Positions 1 through 11,128 of a stretch of DNA of 64,000 nt are shown piece by piece. A program made the position numbers and the translations under genes. This stretch comes from Gnetum montanum. Lineage: Eukaryota > Streptophyta > Gnetopsida > Gnetales > Gnetaceae. The notes below the pieces were generated by a model. The model worked only from the letters and a program-made list of their open reading frames with translations. It did no database searches and was not told the DNA's origin. Numbering within the stretch: position 1 is the first letter of the stretch; each line of letters begins with the position of its first letter. Location: contig MNCI01008572.1 of the NCBI GenBank assembly GCA_015680685.1, positions 1,270,313 to 1,334,312 of the forward strand, in the 5' to 3' direction.

Positions 1-157
1 ACTAGCACAAGTGATGATTAGAAAGACAAAAACCAAAAAATTAATGCCTAATTATCTAAGATACTAATACCCTTAAAGTTCTACAAAATTTGACTAGATC
101 ATGCATACATGCTTGTGATTTGTATGGTTAGGTGTAAGGGACACTCATTGCTCATCA
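1..157 (+). mobile_element. Element A, 3' end of its 5' LTR (U5)
   Basis: This is the tail of an LTR whose start lies outside the window. The last bases (ggtgtaagggacactcattgctcatca) match the ends of the complete LTRs at 12824 and 41644, which also end CTCATCA next to a primer site. The LTR belongs to the same gypsy family as elements B to G. The rest of A follows in plus orientation and is broken by three later insertions. Confidence 0.8.
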
Positions 158-176
158 TTGGCATTGTTACTAAGGA
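158..176 (+). other. Element A primer-binding site
   Basis: TTGGCATTGTTACTAAGGA directly follows the LTR end. It is a decayed form of the tRNA-Asp type primer site (TGGCGCCGTTGCCGGGGA) used by Athila-like Ty3/gypsy elements, with C-to-T and G-to-A changes and a short deletion. The leader that follows holds an (AAT)n run at about 231-250. Confidence 0.75.
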
Positions 177-282
177 ACTCTCTATTATTTGCTAATTTTT
201 CTAGATAATTTCAGGAACATAATGAACTATAATAATAATAATAATAATTTATTCAAGACATACTATAAGAACAAACTAAAAT

Positions 283-2544
283 ATGGCTTCTTCTCACAAG
301 GGTGATTCCTTGCCTATTGATGATAGAAGAAGAAAAAACCTAAAGGAAGTGCCTCAATAACTCAAGGTGGTCTACACTCATCTAGATACATATGATCATG
401 ACTTCACTTTCAATCTCCACTAAGATGAATATCTATGATGGAGAGAACTGGATGAAAATATTATGTTGTCACCTAATCATGCTATTTCATTAATGTTCAT
501 GGTAGCATTGATAAAGCTAGGCTTGAAAGAAACCACTCTAGAATAACAAGTGATAGATCATCTCTCTAGAGATTATCAACCTATGGAGGCCTAAAATAGA
601 AACTATAAATACATGGAGATCCACCATGAATCCTCCAAAGGAAAAAGGATCCCAATTACATTAACATGATTGTTAGAAAAGGAGGACATAGAATGTTCAT
701 TAGGCATATCATAACACTAAGGTCCTTCTTCCTTCAGTAAAGACAACATCAACCACTAATGATTACATTCAACATTGGCAAGTAACCAAGATAGGAAAAA
801 AGTTGAACCCACAATGAAGGAAGCTTCAAGACCAAGGTCTCCTAGTTACTAAGCAAATGAGCAACCAAGGGATAAATTAAGGAAAGTAAGCTAAGATAAC
901 TCTCTTAGCTCTTCATCCTTAGAGATGAAAGAAGGAAACATAGACAAGAAAAAGAAGAAAAGAGGAATTAGTAAAAAAGAAGGTGTAGCAAGTCATATCA
1001 TAGGAAACATGGCCATGACAGGTGCCATAATGAACAAGATAACTATGGTGAACCATTTCTTGCTACAAGGAGCATGATCAACATCTATCAGGTAGTTTAC
1101 ATTTCCATCAAGCATAAGAGAGATAGCTAGATCAAATAGTTTGATGTGAACAATATTTCTAAGTTTGAGGAAGGCTACAATGCTAATTTGCAGCATCATC
1201 AATAAGCCTTCCACGATGTCTACACCTTGTAGAACATTACAAAATGATTGGCATGAGCTTAGGATATTCCTTAGAACACTCATAAAGGAAGCTGAAAGAT
1301 GATACCAATCCTCAGAATTAGAATCTATTCATGGATGAAGCACAATGCTAGAACTATTCAATGATAACTATCAAATGTACTTCAAAGTATTAAACTTGAG
1401 GAAATAGATTCAAGGGTGAAAACAAGATAACCATGAATCCCTTAATGTAGCTTTTAGAAGATACTATTCTTTATTGCACTCATGCCTAGGGAAAGATTTC
1501 TCTCAAAGAAAGTAACTCAATCATATCATAGATGGGCTTAGAAACAAAACCAAAGAGGATCTTAAGATCTATGTCCAAGGGAGACTATCAAAGATGAGGG
1601 TCCATAAAATCCAAAGGCTCATTGACTAGGTACCAAAAGAAGAAGAATAGTTAAAGAATAGAAAAAGTATAGAGGAGTCTGATAAGGAACCTCCATCCAT
1701 AAAAAGAAGGTTCATATCAATGATCTAGAGAAAGAAGCACTATAAGAGAAGGTCATGAAAAGAAAAACCTTGCTGATATAAAAATCTATCACTAAAATAT
1801 CATCCAAGGTAGACAAGATATGAGACTTTTTTAATGAGAGATTCCATATGACACTTAAAATTGTGAAGGAGAAAATTGAACACGAAATACCAAAAGATAA
1901 TGATAGGAGAAGAAAAAAAGACATGGAGAAGGACTATTACCATAAAAAAGGTAAGGATATAGTAGTAGAGGAGGTTGCAGATTCCTATTTAGACAATGAA
2001 AAATGTGAAATATGCTAATATAAACATCCAAAGGGCTATTGCCCAATTTTTTCACACTCACAAGAGTCTAGGATATATACCTTAAATCCAAAATTTATCA
2101 AAAGGCAAGCATCTAGGAGGTTTCCTTATCCTCAAGGAAATTACAAGTAGTAGTTCTACCAGTAACAATATTATCCAAATGGGATGCCATCTTAGCCTCA
2201 AAACTACTATCAATAGTGGTATAACTCATAGTTGTGAAGGATGACACCACTAAGGTAGTAGTGTCCTTACTATTAGCTAGATCCCTATGGGTACTATGTC
2301 CAATAACCAGTGTCACCAAGTGGTTCCACTATTCACAACTATTCCCATAATTACTACTATCTTGAATATCATAAAGCTATCACTTTGCAAGCTAAATCTC
2401 CCATAGAATACACTCCCTACCATTAACAATACCATGCACCTCATACCTCCACTCCTTTACCACTTGTAGCACCTATGCAAGGAAAAATACTTCCATAGCA
2501 TCAACAATAGAATGCCACAAGAGATTTAAACTTGCAAGTGAATG
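283..2544 (+). pseudogene. gag: Element A gag, broken
   Basis: Decayed gag polyprotein of a Ty3/gypsy element, forming the particle core and binding RNA. The start ATG GCT TCT TCT at 283 lines up with ATG TCT TCT TCT of element C at 35132, and the following tryptophan-containing stretch is shared. Around 1349-1640 the reading frame gives MLELFNDNYQMY and further residues matching element C gag. A zinc knuckle (CEIC, H, C) lies at 2004-2042 and keeps the unusual CX2CX3HX4C spacing. Many stops are present. The frame is interrupted at 2544 by solo LTR I and resumes at 5001 with a lysine- and phenylalanine-rich stretch leading to protease. Confidence 0.8.
2540..2544. repeat. Target-site duplication, left, of solo LTR I
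   Basis: GAATG here is repeated exactly at 4996-5000 on the other side of the 2451-bp insertion. A 5-bp duplication is typical of LTR retrotransposon integration. Confidence 0.85.
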
Positions 2545-3402
2545 TGTTGGCACATTTTGGCCATTTCATGGAACAGGTTGGCATGATAAAACTGGTTAAA
2601 AGTTCTTGCAATTTGATATTTAAAAAAGTTAATGGCAATTCCCAAAGGTGCCTATTTCCAGCTTGTCAGTCTTCAGGAGATGCACAAAACAAAAGAAGAT
2701 ATAAAGTAAGATCCTGATGACACGGAAATTTCCATCGGTGACTCCTCTCGCATAGTTTCAGGACCAATTTCATCTTTCAGGGAATCCAGAAAAAGTGTAA
2801 CTTCAAGGAGCAGTGGCAGCCGTGAATTCAAGGATGATGTAAAAAAAAGAAAATGATGAAAACGGAAAGAAAGAACTAAATATCTTAACTTCATCCTCAA
2901 GGACTAGAAAGGAGGGAGATATTGAAGGGGGCAGATCAAATGTTGAACTAGATGTTTCTCTGACAAGCACGTCTGTTTTACAGTGGCAGGGGGGTAAACT
3001 TGTACAGCACATCACGAAGCGTTTAATATTGTTAACAGTTTTTTTTGACCAATTATAAAGATCGTACGTGGTCCATAGATATATATTTAATTTTGTCAAG
3101 TTAGGGGTCAATAGATATATATTTACTATAATTACTATCTCTATTACTATGATTTAACTAAAATATGGTTTAAATAAAATATTTTAAGATTTCAAAAGAA
3201 AAAGAAAGTTATGGGATATTTGTTTAACATCCTATAAAAAGGGGGATTTATGGACATTTCCAACCATAGCTTTTATTTATATAATTGTAACTTTATGTGG
3301 AAGTTGTAACTTCCTAGCCTTAATCCATGATGTTTGTAACCATTAAAAAGGCCACTTGTCAACTATAGCCTCTTTATCTCCACAATGGCCACTTGTCATT
3401 TG

Positions 3403-3522
3403 CATGGGACACTTGTCACCTACAACTTGTTTATCTCCATGAAGACACTTGGCAACTGAATGAAGACACTTGGCAACTACATGAAGACACTTGGCAACTA
3501 CATGGGACACTTGTCAACCGCA
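3403..3522 (+). repeat. 21-bp tandem repeat in solo LTR I
   Basis: Units of the form ATGAAGACACTTGGCAACTA plus one base occur head to tail at 3439, 3460 and 3481, with diverged units (atgggacacttgtca) on both sides. The array lies 180-300 bp upstream of the TATA box at 3705, in the expected U3 enhancer position. Confidence 0.85.
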
Positions 3523-3574
3523 GCTTTTTTATCTCTTTGGTGGTTGAAACCACCCAAAATTGTTGTAACTTACC

Positions 3575-3650
3575 TAACTTGTTGGGCAAGTAACCTCCTA
3601 ACTTGTTGGGCAAGTAATCTCCTAATTGGTTGGCCAAGTTACTTGGGAGA
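3575..3650 (+). repeat. 25-bp tandem repeat with near-palindromic core in solo LTR I
   Basis: Three units about 25 bp apart contain ACTTGTTGGGCAAGT, an imperfect inverted repeat (ACTTG...CAAGT). The third unit has drifted to attggttggccaagt. The array ends about 55 bp before the TATA box at 3705. Confidence 0.8.
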
Positions 3651-3704
3651 GAAGTTAGGTGAGATATTTTTGAATATGTAACTTCCCTACCTACCTTTGA
3701 ACCC

Positions 3705-3712
3705 TATAAAAA
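3705..3712 (+). promoter_or_regulatory. Probable TATA box of solo LTR I
   Basis: TATAAAAA in the context accctataaaaaggcttcagggg. It lies immediately after the two U3 repeat arrays and about 1.3 kb before the LTR end. A second candidate with the same word is at 3233. Confidence 0.55.
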
Positions 3713-4995
3713 GGCTTCAGGGGTCAAGGAGGGAGGATCATCACTTGAAATCATCATCACACTTGGGGTCTCATACATCACATTTTGAAGGCTACTAGTT
3801 AGCACTTGGGCTCTTACTTGGAGACACTTTGAGTCTTGGGAGAAGAGCATTTTGTAAAGAAGAAAGTGTGAACGATTGCTTGCAAGATGGCTTGCTAGAA
3901 TAAAGATTTCAGCCTCTTTGTCATGGTCCTGTGAGTTATGCATTTCATTTTTTGTTTTGTTTAAATTGTTTAGCTAGTGGTTTAGATAGTATCATCCTTG
4001 GCAAGTAATTTTGGGATTTTTAGATTGCTCTTATTGTTCTTGTTGCCCGATAGAAATTTCTATTAAAATTTTGCCATAGAAGCGCTTGTGTTTAAAAGCC
4101 TTAAGAGCATTTTAGTAGTAAATTTCATTATTGTGCAACGTGTGGGAACTGCTATTGGGATTGTTGTAAGAGAGCCTCTGTTTGTAGTCACGCCGTTGAA
4201 CAATTCAGTAGTCGAGAGGGTTCAGAAAATCTTTGGTATTTTGATGGGACCAGAATAGCTTCTTTTTATCTTTAAAGTGAATTCCCGTGGTATTTCAATC
4301 AGAAATTGTCAAGTCTTTTAAAGGTTCTGTTTGAATGCAATCGTTGACATCTATTATCTAGTCAAAATGGAGTCTCGTACGTGGTAGTTTACGCAGCAAT
4401 TTTTGGTAGCATAATAGGATTGTCTTGAAGATATTGCTTGTTTGAGCCTTGGAAGTTTGAACAATTCGTAGATATTGAATTTGGGATAGCTTTATTGCGA
4501 AGTGTTTACTCGTGTCATTTTACCTTGTTTAAATATTTGAGGTCTACACAAATCTGCTTTCTTTTCTTTTCTGCTTATTTCCATCGAATCTTGCTCTATT
4601 TCTAGTTTTCTTGTGGAACTATCTCTTTCTCTGGGGAAAATTAGGAGTAGATTGCGGAGTTGTGCTCAAATGTTTTTGCAAAATTTTATTTGTTACAAGT
4701 AGGTATTATAAGGACCGCGTAGACTAGGCAGTTGAACAAAATAGGAAATTTTCAACAACTCACAGTACTTGGCAAAGTTGGCTGAATCTCTTTAAAGTAA
4801 GTCATTTGTAGTTTACACACAACGCAATCATTACATTTCTCACAACCGCACGCCGCAACAGCACACACACATACTCACATTAACTACTGAGTTTATTTGG
4901 AGGTATCTGGGCCTTGGTGTTGCTAGAGACCAGTAGGCACCTAAATCCTGTTCGAGGACACTCGTTGGTAGTCGCGTCCCAAACAGTCGCCAACA

Positions 4996-5000
4996 GAATG
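4996..5000. repeat. Target-site duplication, right, of solo LTR I
   Basis: GAATG, identical to 2540-2544. Confidence 0.85.
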
Positions 5001-7195
5001 ATAATTCAAGTGGTTTCAAATGTAAGCCTAAAGAAGACTTTTTTTTCTATCCTAACAATCCACCTAAATCATCATATATGTTTGTGACTCTAGAATCCTA
5101 TCAAACTACCCAAGTAGTTTCTACTAAGCTACCATCAAACCAAAAGCCTTAAAAAATTTAAACTGTCATGCTAACCCATGTTCTAATAAACTTGATAAAG
5201 GCATGACATCTTCCTATGAAAAGAACCAATACTATAAGTCCCTTGATCTATTTATAGATTATAGGAAATGATCCATACAAGGCTCTATTAGACTCAAGTC
5301 CAAGTGTGAATTTCATTTCTCAAGAAATATACAAAACATGGAATCTACCTCCACTCAAAAAGTATAATGTCATGTTGAAACTTATAGAGAAATCCATTAT
5401 GGTTCTATTGTCATTGGTTGAGGAAATTATGATCATTGTTAGTAGGTGATCATATCTAGCAAATTCTTAGTAATCCATGTGGATAGTTACAAAGGGATCT
5501 TCCTAATCATTATGTGAAGAGATTGGCTAAGTATAGTTGATGCTAAGTTAGGAATCAAAGATCTCTCTTTGGAAATCTACAAGAAAAATGAATTTGATAA
5601 AATATAGAAGAAGAGAGTTCCATGAATTGCGTATAATGACATACGGTGCAATTGCATACAAAAGATATGAACAATCAAAAGTACAACCATCACAACCTAA
5701 AAGATGTGTGCCAAATCCACCAATATTCAAAGGTTCCTATATGTGAAAACCATAAAACAAGAAGGTACCAAGTGATTGACCATAGATAATAGTTCCATTT
5801 CTATAATGTACATGGAACCAACACATATCATCATAAGCACATACCTAGATAAGATGGATAAATGAAGTAAATCAAGTACCAACTCTCATATGTAGAAAAT
5901 AGAAGGAAAGTAGAAGTAAGTTGGGGAGAGGAGAAAAGTTTAGAAACGTTTGGATCAAAGTCCATAGAATTAAAGATATTACCAAAATCCTTAGAAAATG
6001 AATTCTTAAATAATGAAATATTAGTAATTATTAATGTCCACCTTACCAAGAAATAGAAAGAGGAGCTACTAAGAGTAGTAAACAAATAGTCAGTAGCCTT
6101 TGCTTGGTCATATGATGAAATCATAGGAATAGATCCACATGTATGCAAACATCAAATAAACACAAACTCTACTATCAAGCCTAAAAGAGAAACACAAAGG
6201 AGATTAAATCCAAAATATAAACAAATTATTTAAAAAGAGATTGAAAAGCTCTTGAAGGCTGGATGCATCTATCCTATGACAAACAATAATTGGATAAGCC
6301 CACTTGTCATTGTACTGAAAAAAGAAGGATAATGGAGGATTTATATAGATTTTAGGCTATTGAACATGTCTACATTCAAGGACCATTTTTCTTGGTCATT
6401 TGTGGATCTTTGTCATTTTTGAATCAAGAGTTGGATACTATAGTAGGTCACAGGCATTACAATTTTCTAGATAGCCATAGTGGATATAACCAAATCCAAA
6501 TCACATTAGAGGACTAGTCAAAATAACATTTACAAGTTCTTAGGGAATTTTTGCATATAAAAAGATGTCTTTTGTTCCATGTAATTCCATGATAACTTTT
6601 CAATGTCTTGTCCTCAACATCTTTTAGCTTCCAATTGGTAATGATGTAGAAGTATTGATGGATGACTTGTCCACTTACAATGCTAGTTTCTAAGAAGCAT
6701 TGGATTGTCTTGAGCAAGTACTAAAACTATGTGTGGAAAATAACCTAAAGCTCAATTGGTAAAAGAGCCACTTGATGTTCTAGGAGAGCATTATCTTGGG
6801 ACACCAAATCATAGCAAAAGGCATTAAGGTATATCCAAAAAAAGATAAGGTTCATTGAAAGAATCACTAGAAAATCTCAAATAGTTAAGGTTATGAGGTC
6901 ATTCCTTTGATACATGGATTACTATAGTTACTTCATTGAAAATTTCTCTAGAATCACCAAACTACTAGTGAAGCGTACTAAGAAGAATGCAACAATTGAA
7001 TGAATGGAGGGATGTGAATAAGCATTCCAACCCTTCAAGAAGAAGCTCATAGAATCCCAATCCTAAAAGCACCAAATTGGTCCAAACCATTCTACATTAC
7101 AATATATGCATCCAATTATGCCTTGGGAGTAGTAGTTACATAAATGGATGATCACAAACATCCATATTACATTCATTATGCTAGTCTAAGCATTG
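5001..7195 (+). pseudogene. pol: Element A gag end, protease, reverse transcriptase and start of RNase H
   Basis: Decayed Ty3/gypsy pol. After a gag tail (5001-5200) the protease appears near 5280 as KALLDSSPSVNFIS, where the catalytic DSG/DTG has become DSS. Reverse transcriptase starts near 6235, with the fingers motif around 6290-6360 (ISPLVIVLKKEG, then YIDFRLLN after a stop) and a palm stretch near 6450-6512 (HYNFLDSHSGYNQIQI). The catalytic box reads LMDD at about 6655-6666. RNase H begins near 7080 and is cut at 7195 by Copia element J; it resumes at 23653. Stops and frameshifts are frequent, so no product is expected. Element E gives the cleanest homologous copy. Confidence 0.85.
7191..7195. 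repeat. Target-site duplication, left, of Copia element J
   Basis: CATTG, matched by CATTA at 23653-23657 (4 of 5). Removing 7196-23657 joins the RNase H reading frame of element A, which independently supports the junction. Confidence 0.75.
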
Positions 7196-8261
7196 TGTTG
7201 ACCTTTGGGTATGTCAAAACCTTGGAAAATAAAGAATGTGGAAAATATGCTTTTGGAATCTTGTAGGACTTATAAAAGACAAGATCAAAATAAAGATCAT
7301 GTTGAGATCAAGATGAGACCTAAGTTGTCAATCTAAAGTGACAAAGTCTCAACAAAGATTGCAAGAGTTTAAAGATTTCAAAAGGATGCACAATGTCTAG
7401 AAGTCAAAAGAAGATGTTCTAATAGCTATTGAGACATCCCAAAGGAATAGTATATGTCCTTATTGAAAAGTTCATATCTCAAGTGCGAGATCCCAAGTAC
7501 AATTGAGACATCCTAGCTCAAACGTCCCATGTAAGGCATCCTAACAAAAGTCAAACATCCCACCTACAAGCATTAGAAACTCAGTGAGACATCTCAAGCT
7601 CAAATGAAACATTCTAACTAGCCTTTGTATGAACACCAATGGTCATTTGACAAGGAAAAAGGCTATAATAGAAATGATATCTTTATGTAAATGATAAGTG
7701 ATATTCACCTAAATATTTCCTTCATTGTACATATCTTATGAATTAATTTGTTTTTCAATTCTTTATCTTTTGTCAGTTAATTATTGTAATTCTAGTGAGC
7801 CTCAAAGTAAAGAATTTGTAATTTGAGTACATTCACTCCTTGATCTTTTATTTCTCCCTTTGTAAGCCCTACAAAGTTGATATGCTTTTTGTGGGAAGGT
7901 ATCTCTTGAGCTTGTTGAGACCTTAAGAGGTTAGGTCTATTTCTTAAGAGAAAACACCATGTGTAGAGCTCAAGTCATTATAAAGGTTGTGGGATTTTTT
8001 AAATCATATTTTGAACTTTTTGGAACCTTGCAAGGTTGGGTGTGTTTCTATGCAAAAACATACCTTATAGAGCTTAAACTTTGTAAAGGTTGAGGTGCCC
8101 TTGAAATTACATTTTTGAAGAAACAAAGTTTGGAGGTATGTAATGATTCTACTCTCCAAATGTGGACATATTCAAGTTAGGGAAACATGTACATTTGTGT
8201 GAAGTTTTGTGTTTGAATTGGTAGAACTTATTCAACCCCTCTTCTAAGTTTTCAATCTTCA
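7196..8261 (+). repeat. Copia element J 5' LTR
   Basis: Starts TGTTGACCTTTGGGTATGTC and ends TCTTCA, and is matched along its length by 22586-23652. The U3 part (about 7430-7620) holds repeated GACATCCCA / CGTCCCA words. A TATA-like tataatag lies at 7664. Confidence 0.85.
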
Positions 8262-8263
8262 AG

Positions 8264-8277
8264 TGGTATTAGAGTCA
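8264..8277 (+). other. Copia element J primer-binding site
   Basis: TGGTATTAGAGTCA directly after the LTR is a lightly decayed copy of TGGTATCAGAGC, the standard plant copia primer site complementary to initiator tRNA-Met. Confidence 0.9.
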
Positions 8278-8311
8278 AGTACTCTCGATTTTTAAGTGTA
8301 ACAACTCAAGA

Positions 8312-9780
8312 ATGAATAACAAAAGGAACAGCTTACACCAAGCCACTAATGTTTGATAGGATCAACTTCATATACTGGAAGGCTCAAGTGTAAGAATTAT
8401 TTAAATTTATGAAGTTCAAAGTTTAGGAATCCATCCTAGAGGGATACATGCTAGCCATTGACAACACTACAAGTAGTACAAAGCCAAGAAGCAAGTGGAC
8501 TTAGGATGAAAAATATAAGTTCATATTTGATTCCAAAGCAAAATATTATTTTTATTATGCTTTAAGTAAATATGAGTTCAATAGAGTAGCTGGGTGCAAA
8601 ACTACAAAAGAGATTTTGCAAACTCTAGAAGCTACTTATTATGGTACATCTATTATTAAATAATCCAAGATTTTAGTTTTATAAAGTGCATATGATAAAT
8701 TAAGAATAAAAGAAGGAGAGAAGATCAAAGATTATTTTTCTATAGCTAATGACTTAGTTGTAGCTATCAGAAGGATAAGAAAAGATTTATCCAAAAGTGA
8801 TGTGATCATCAAAATGATTAGAACATTGTAGCTTAAATTCAAATCCAAAGTAACAACCATGAAAGAGATCAGGTATTTCTTAGTCTTGAGGTTTTAAGAG
8901 CTTCAAAGTAAACTCATAGCATATGAGATGAATCTTATAAGTGAAGATGCAATCAAAGAAAAATCCATTGCTCTCAAAAGCTCAGTAAAGAAGAAGAAGC
9001 TATATGAGCATGAAGTAAATAGTGAAAATGAATTAACTCTCCTGTCAAGAAGAGTTCAAAGACTATTAGCATGTAAAGAAAAGGGCTTCAATCAAACCTA
9101 CATCAAAGGTAAAGAAAGAGGTAAAAATTTCAAGAATTATAATCTTAATGATCTTTTATAGAATGCTAGGTTTCCAGTGGTAGAGGCCATGTGACCTCCA
9201 AATGTCCAAGTATTGGCAAGTTGCAAAAGAAGGATTCATCTAAAGTTGAAAAGAAAGCTAAAAATTTATACTCGTGTTGGGATAAGGAATACAATGAAGA
9301 GAAAATGGATGACACCTTTACAAAGTCACATCCTATTTGTACGGTCCTTGCACATGAAGATCCTATAATGAAAACTGAAGAATCTGAAGGTACACTTGAG
9401 TAAATGTATGATTTATTATGCGATGAATTTATCTTCTTTTAGAGTCTATGTATTAAGATAAATAATTCCTTGATTAATAAAGAACTAAAATTATCTCAAC
9501 TTAATAAAAAACTCTTAGATCTCACACAAGAAAACTCAGACCTAAGGGTTGAGAATTAAAGACTAACATCTTCCCATAAATAGATTGTCAAAGAGCTTGT
9601 AGATACAAAGCTTATTAATGAAATACTTGCAATTGGTAAAGAGACTCTACAAATTATGTTGGGATAAGGAAGAGATCCAAATGACAAGAGTGAATTGGAA
9701 ATTTACTCACAAAATGAGGCATCCTCAAGTAGTTCACCTTAATGGGAGTATACATCAAGGTTTAATCATCTTTCCCAAGT
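8312..9780 (+). pseudogene. gag: Copia element J gag (UBN2-like), broken
   Basis: Decayed copia-type gag. The frame gives MFDRINFIYWKAQV near 8350 (the early tryptophan motif of copia gags), then ESILEGYMLAIDN, a helix-rich middle (DEKYKFIFDSKAKYYFYYAL) and KLRIKEGEKIKDYFSIANDLV near 8700-8760. The open piece 8928-9161 is lysine-rich and corresponds to the gag C-terminal part. The weak tail near 9740-9900 could hold a lost zinc knuckle. Several stops and at least one early frameshift are present. Family known: packaging of copia RNA. It is followed directly by a non-coding array rather than by protease. Confidence 0.75.
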
Positions 9781-10257
9781 AAGAAAAATTATGGTCATAA
9801 AAAATCATGTTTTTGATTAAAAAAGAAACATTATAACATGACTCTTTGGTCTTATCAAAAGATTCCTAGTAAGAATGACATGCAAGATAAATAGGTTTGG
9901 AGAGTTAAAGTAAAAAGGGAAGAAGTAAGAACAAGTACTCATGCTTTCCATCAAATCACAAGAAACTTCACAAGGGAGGATTAGATATCTAGGAAGCAAG
10001 AAATATTTAATGATTATAAAGGAGGGACTTTGAAGAAAGAACCTCATCATAAATCCACTTGAGCAGAACATCTTCCTAATGGCAAGTAAGGTAAGTATGG
10101 ATAAGTATCGGTAAGTATTTTTTATCTTGACTTGTATTATGTTGTTCTTGTTTTATCATTTTTTGTTGTTATTATCCTTGGTAGCATCCCTTAAAAAATG
10201 TTCATACCTCTCATCTTGTTCATCCATTCTCAGTAGCCTAAAAAGAATCCACTTATA

Positions 10258-10400
10258 GTTGGGACGTCCCACTATTTTATGAGACATCTCACCTAAGACG
10301 TCCCATCAAAAGTTAAGACACCTCACTATGTACAAGCTCAACTTATTCCAATTTTTCTTGGGATGTCCCAACCATAGTAGAAACCCTATCAAGGATGTCT
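10258..10400 (+). promoter_or_regulatory. Internal GACGTCCC-type motif array in Copia J
   Basis: The words gggacgtccca, gagacatctca, agacgtcccat, agacacctca, gggatgtccca and ggatgtc occur within 140 bp. They match the motif repeated in the J LTR U3 (7430-7620 and 22800-23010). A weak TATA-like ctatttatat follows near 10400. The array lies just upstream of the accessory ORF at 10523, so it may act as an internal promoter. The role is inferred. Confidence 0.5.
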
Positions 10401-10522
10401 TCTATTTATATCAAATGGTTATTTTTTTTCTTTATCTCATTCCACTCCACATCTCAAACATATAAGCATAGTCAACTAGGGCCTCATCCTTACTTCATCT
10501 CCACTCCAGTTAGCCCAAATCC

Positions 10523-11128
10523 ATGGCATACAAGAACATTGAAACTTCAAGGAAACCTCCTTGCAAGTCCAAAGGTACTAAAGGCACATCTTCAAGTTAG
10601 TCCAACTCATATCAACTATAGTTTCATTCAATAGATGACTAGCACACATTTAAGATAACACATTCTATATCTATTGTCAGTGAAAGGAGTCTTAGTTTTC
10701 AACAACACCAATAGAAAGTGCTAATGACTTATTTTGAAGTAATTGGATGGGATTCCATTATTTCTATGCCTTATTACATACCAAAAGTTTTGATTAAAGA
10801 GTTTTATACTAATATAGTAATCACAAACACTACTATTGGGGCATTTACATCTTTTGTTAGGGGCATTACACTTAAAATTTTTCCTTAAGTTATGAATTCC
10901 TTACTTGGGGTTTCTAGTTTTGATGTGCATCGGGTTGTTATTTATTTCATGAATGACATTTTTACCAATGGGGTTATTCTAGTGTCTCATGACGAATTTT
11001 GTGATGTTATATTTGATAGTTCTATTTCCTTTAAGAGTGGAAAAGTTCATAGATGCCAAATGTCCCACAATGCTTTCACTCTCTTCCTCATTTTTATGTA
11101 TAATATCATTATAAAAGGGGGAAGTTAA
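10523..11128 (+). pseudogene. Accessory ORF of Copia J, plant-transposon-protein-like
   Basis: One frame runs from ATG at 10523 (MAYKNIETSRKPPCKSK) to the stop at 11126-11128, with about five internal stops. The middle reads VLIKEFYTNIVI, then SFVRGITLKIFP, then NSLLGVSSFDV. That order (EFY-N, VRG-I-x-F, LLG) is characteristic of the 'putative plant transposon protein' domain found in many plant retroelement accessory ORFs (Pfam Transposase_32 as I recall). The function of that family is unknown. It follows gag and an LTR-like motif array, in the place where pol should be. Downstream to 11943 weak coding remnants continue. The family call is moderate and needs a profile search. Confidence 0.55.

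Larger units (their letters stand above)
2545..4995 (+). mobile_element. Solo LTR I (2.45 kb)
   Basis: The sequence begins TGTTGGC and ends GCCAACA, a perfect 7-bp terminal inverted repeat with TG...CA ends, and is flanked by identical GAATG duplications. No primer site, coding region or second LTR lies inside, so it reads as a solo LTR left by recombination between two LTRs. TATA candidates are at 3233 and 3705 (CTATAAAAAGG). It interrupts the gag of A. CpG sites and the perfect duplication suggest it is younger than A. The span 2690-2890 looks coding-like (serine/arginine-rich) but I cannot identify it. Confidence 0.8.

Noticed and set aside
3393-3681. Open frames on both strands with repeated EDTWQL / CQVSS units
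   Set aside because: They are by-products of the 21-bp tandem repeat in solo LTR I; frames exist because the period is a multiple of three.
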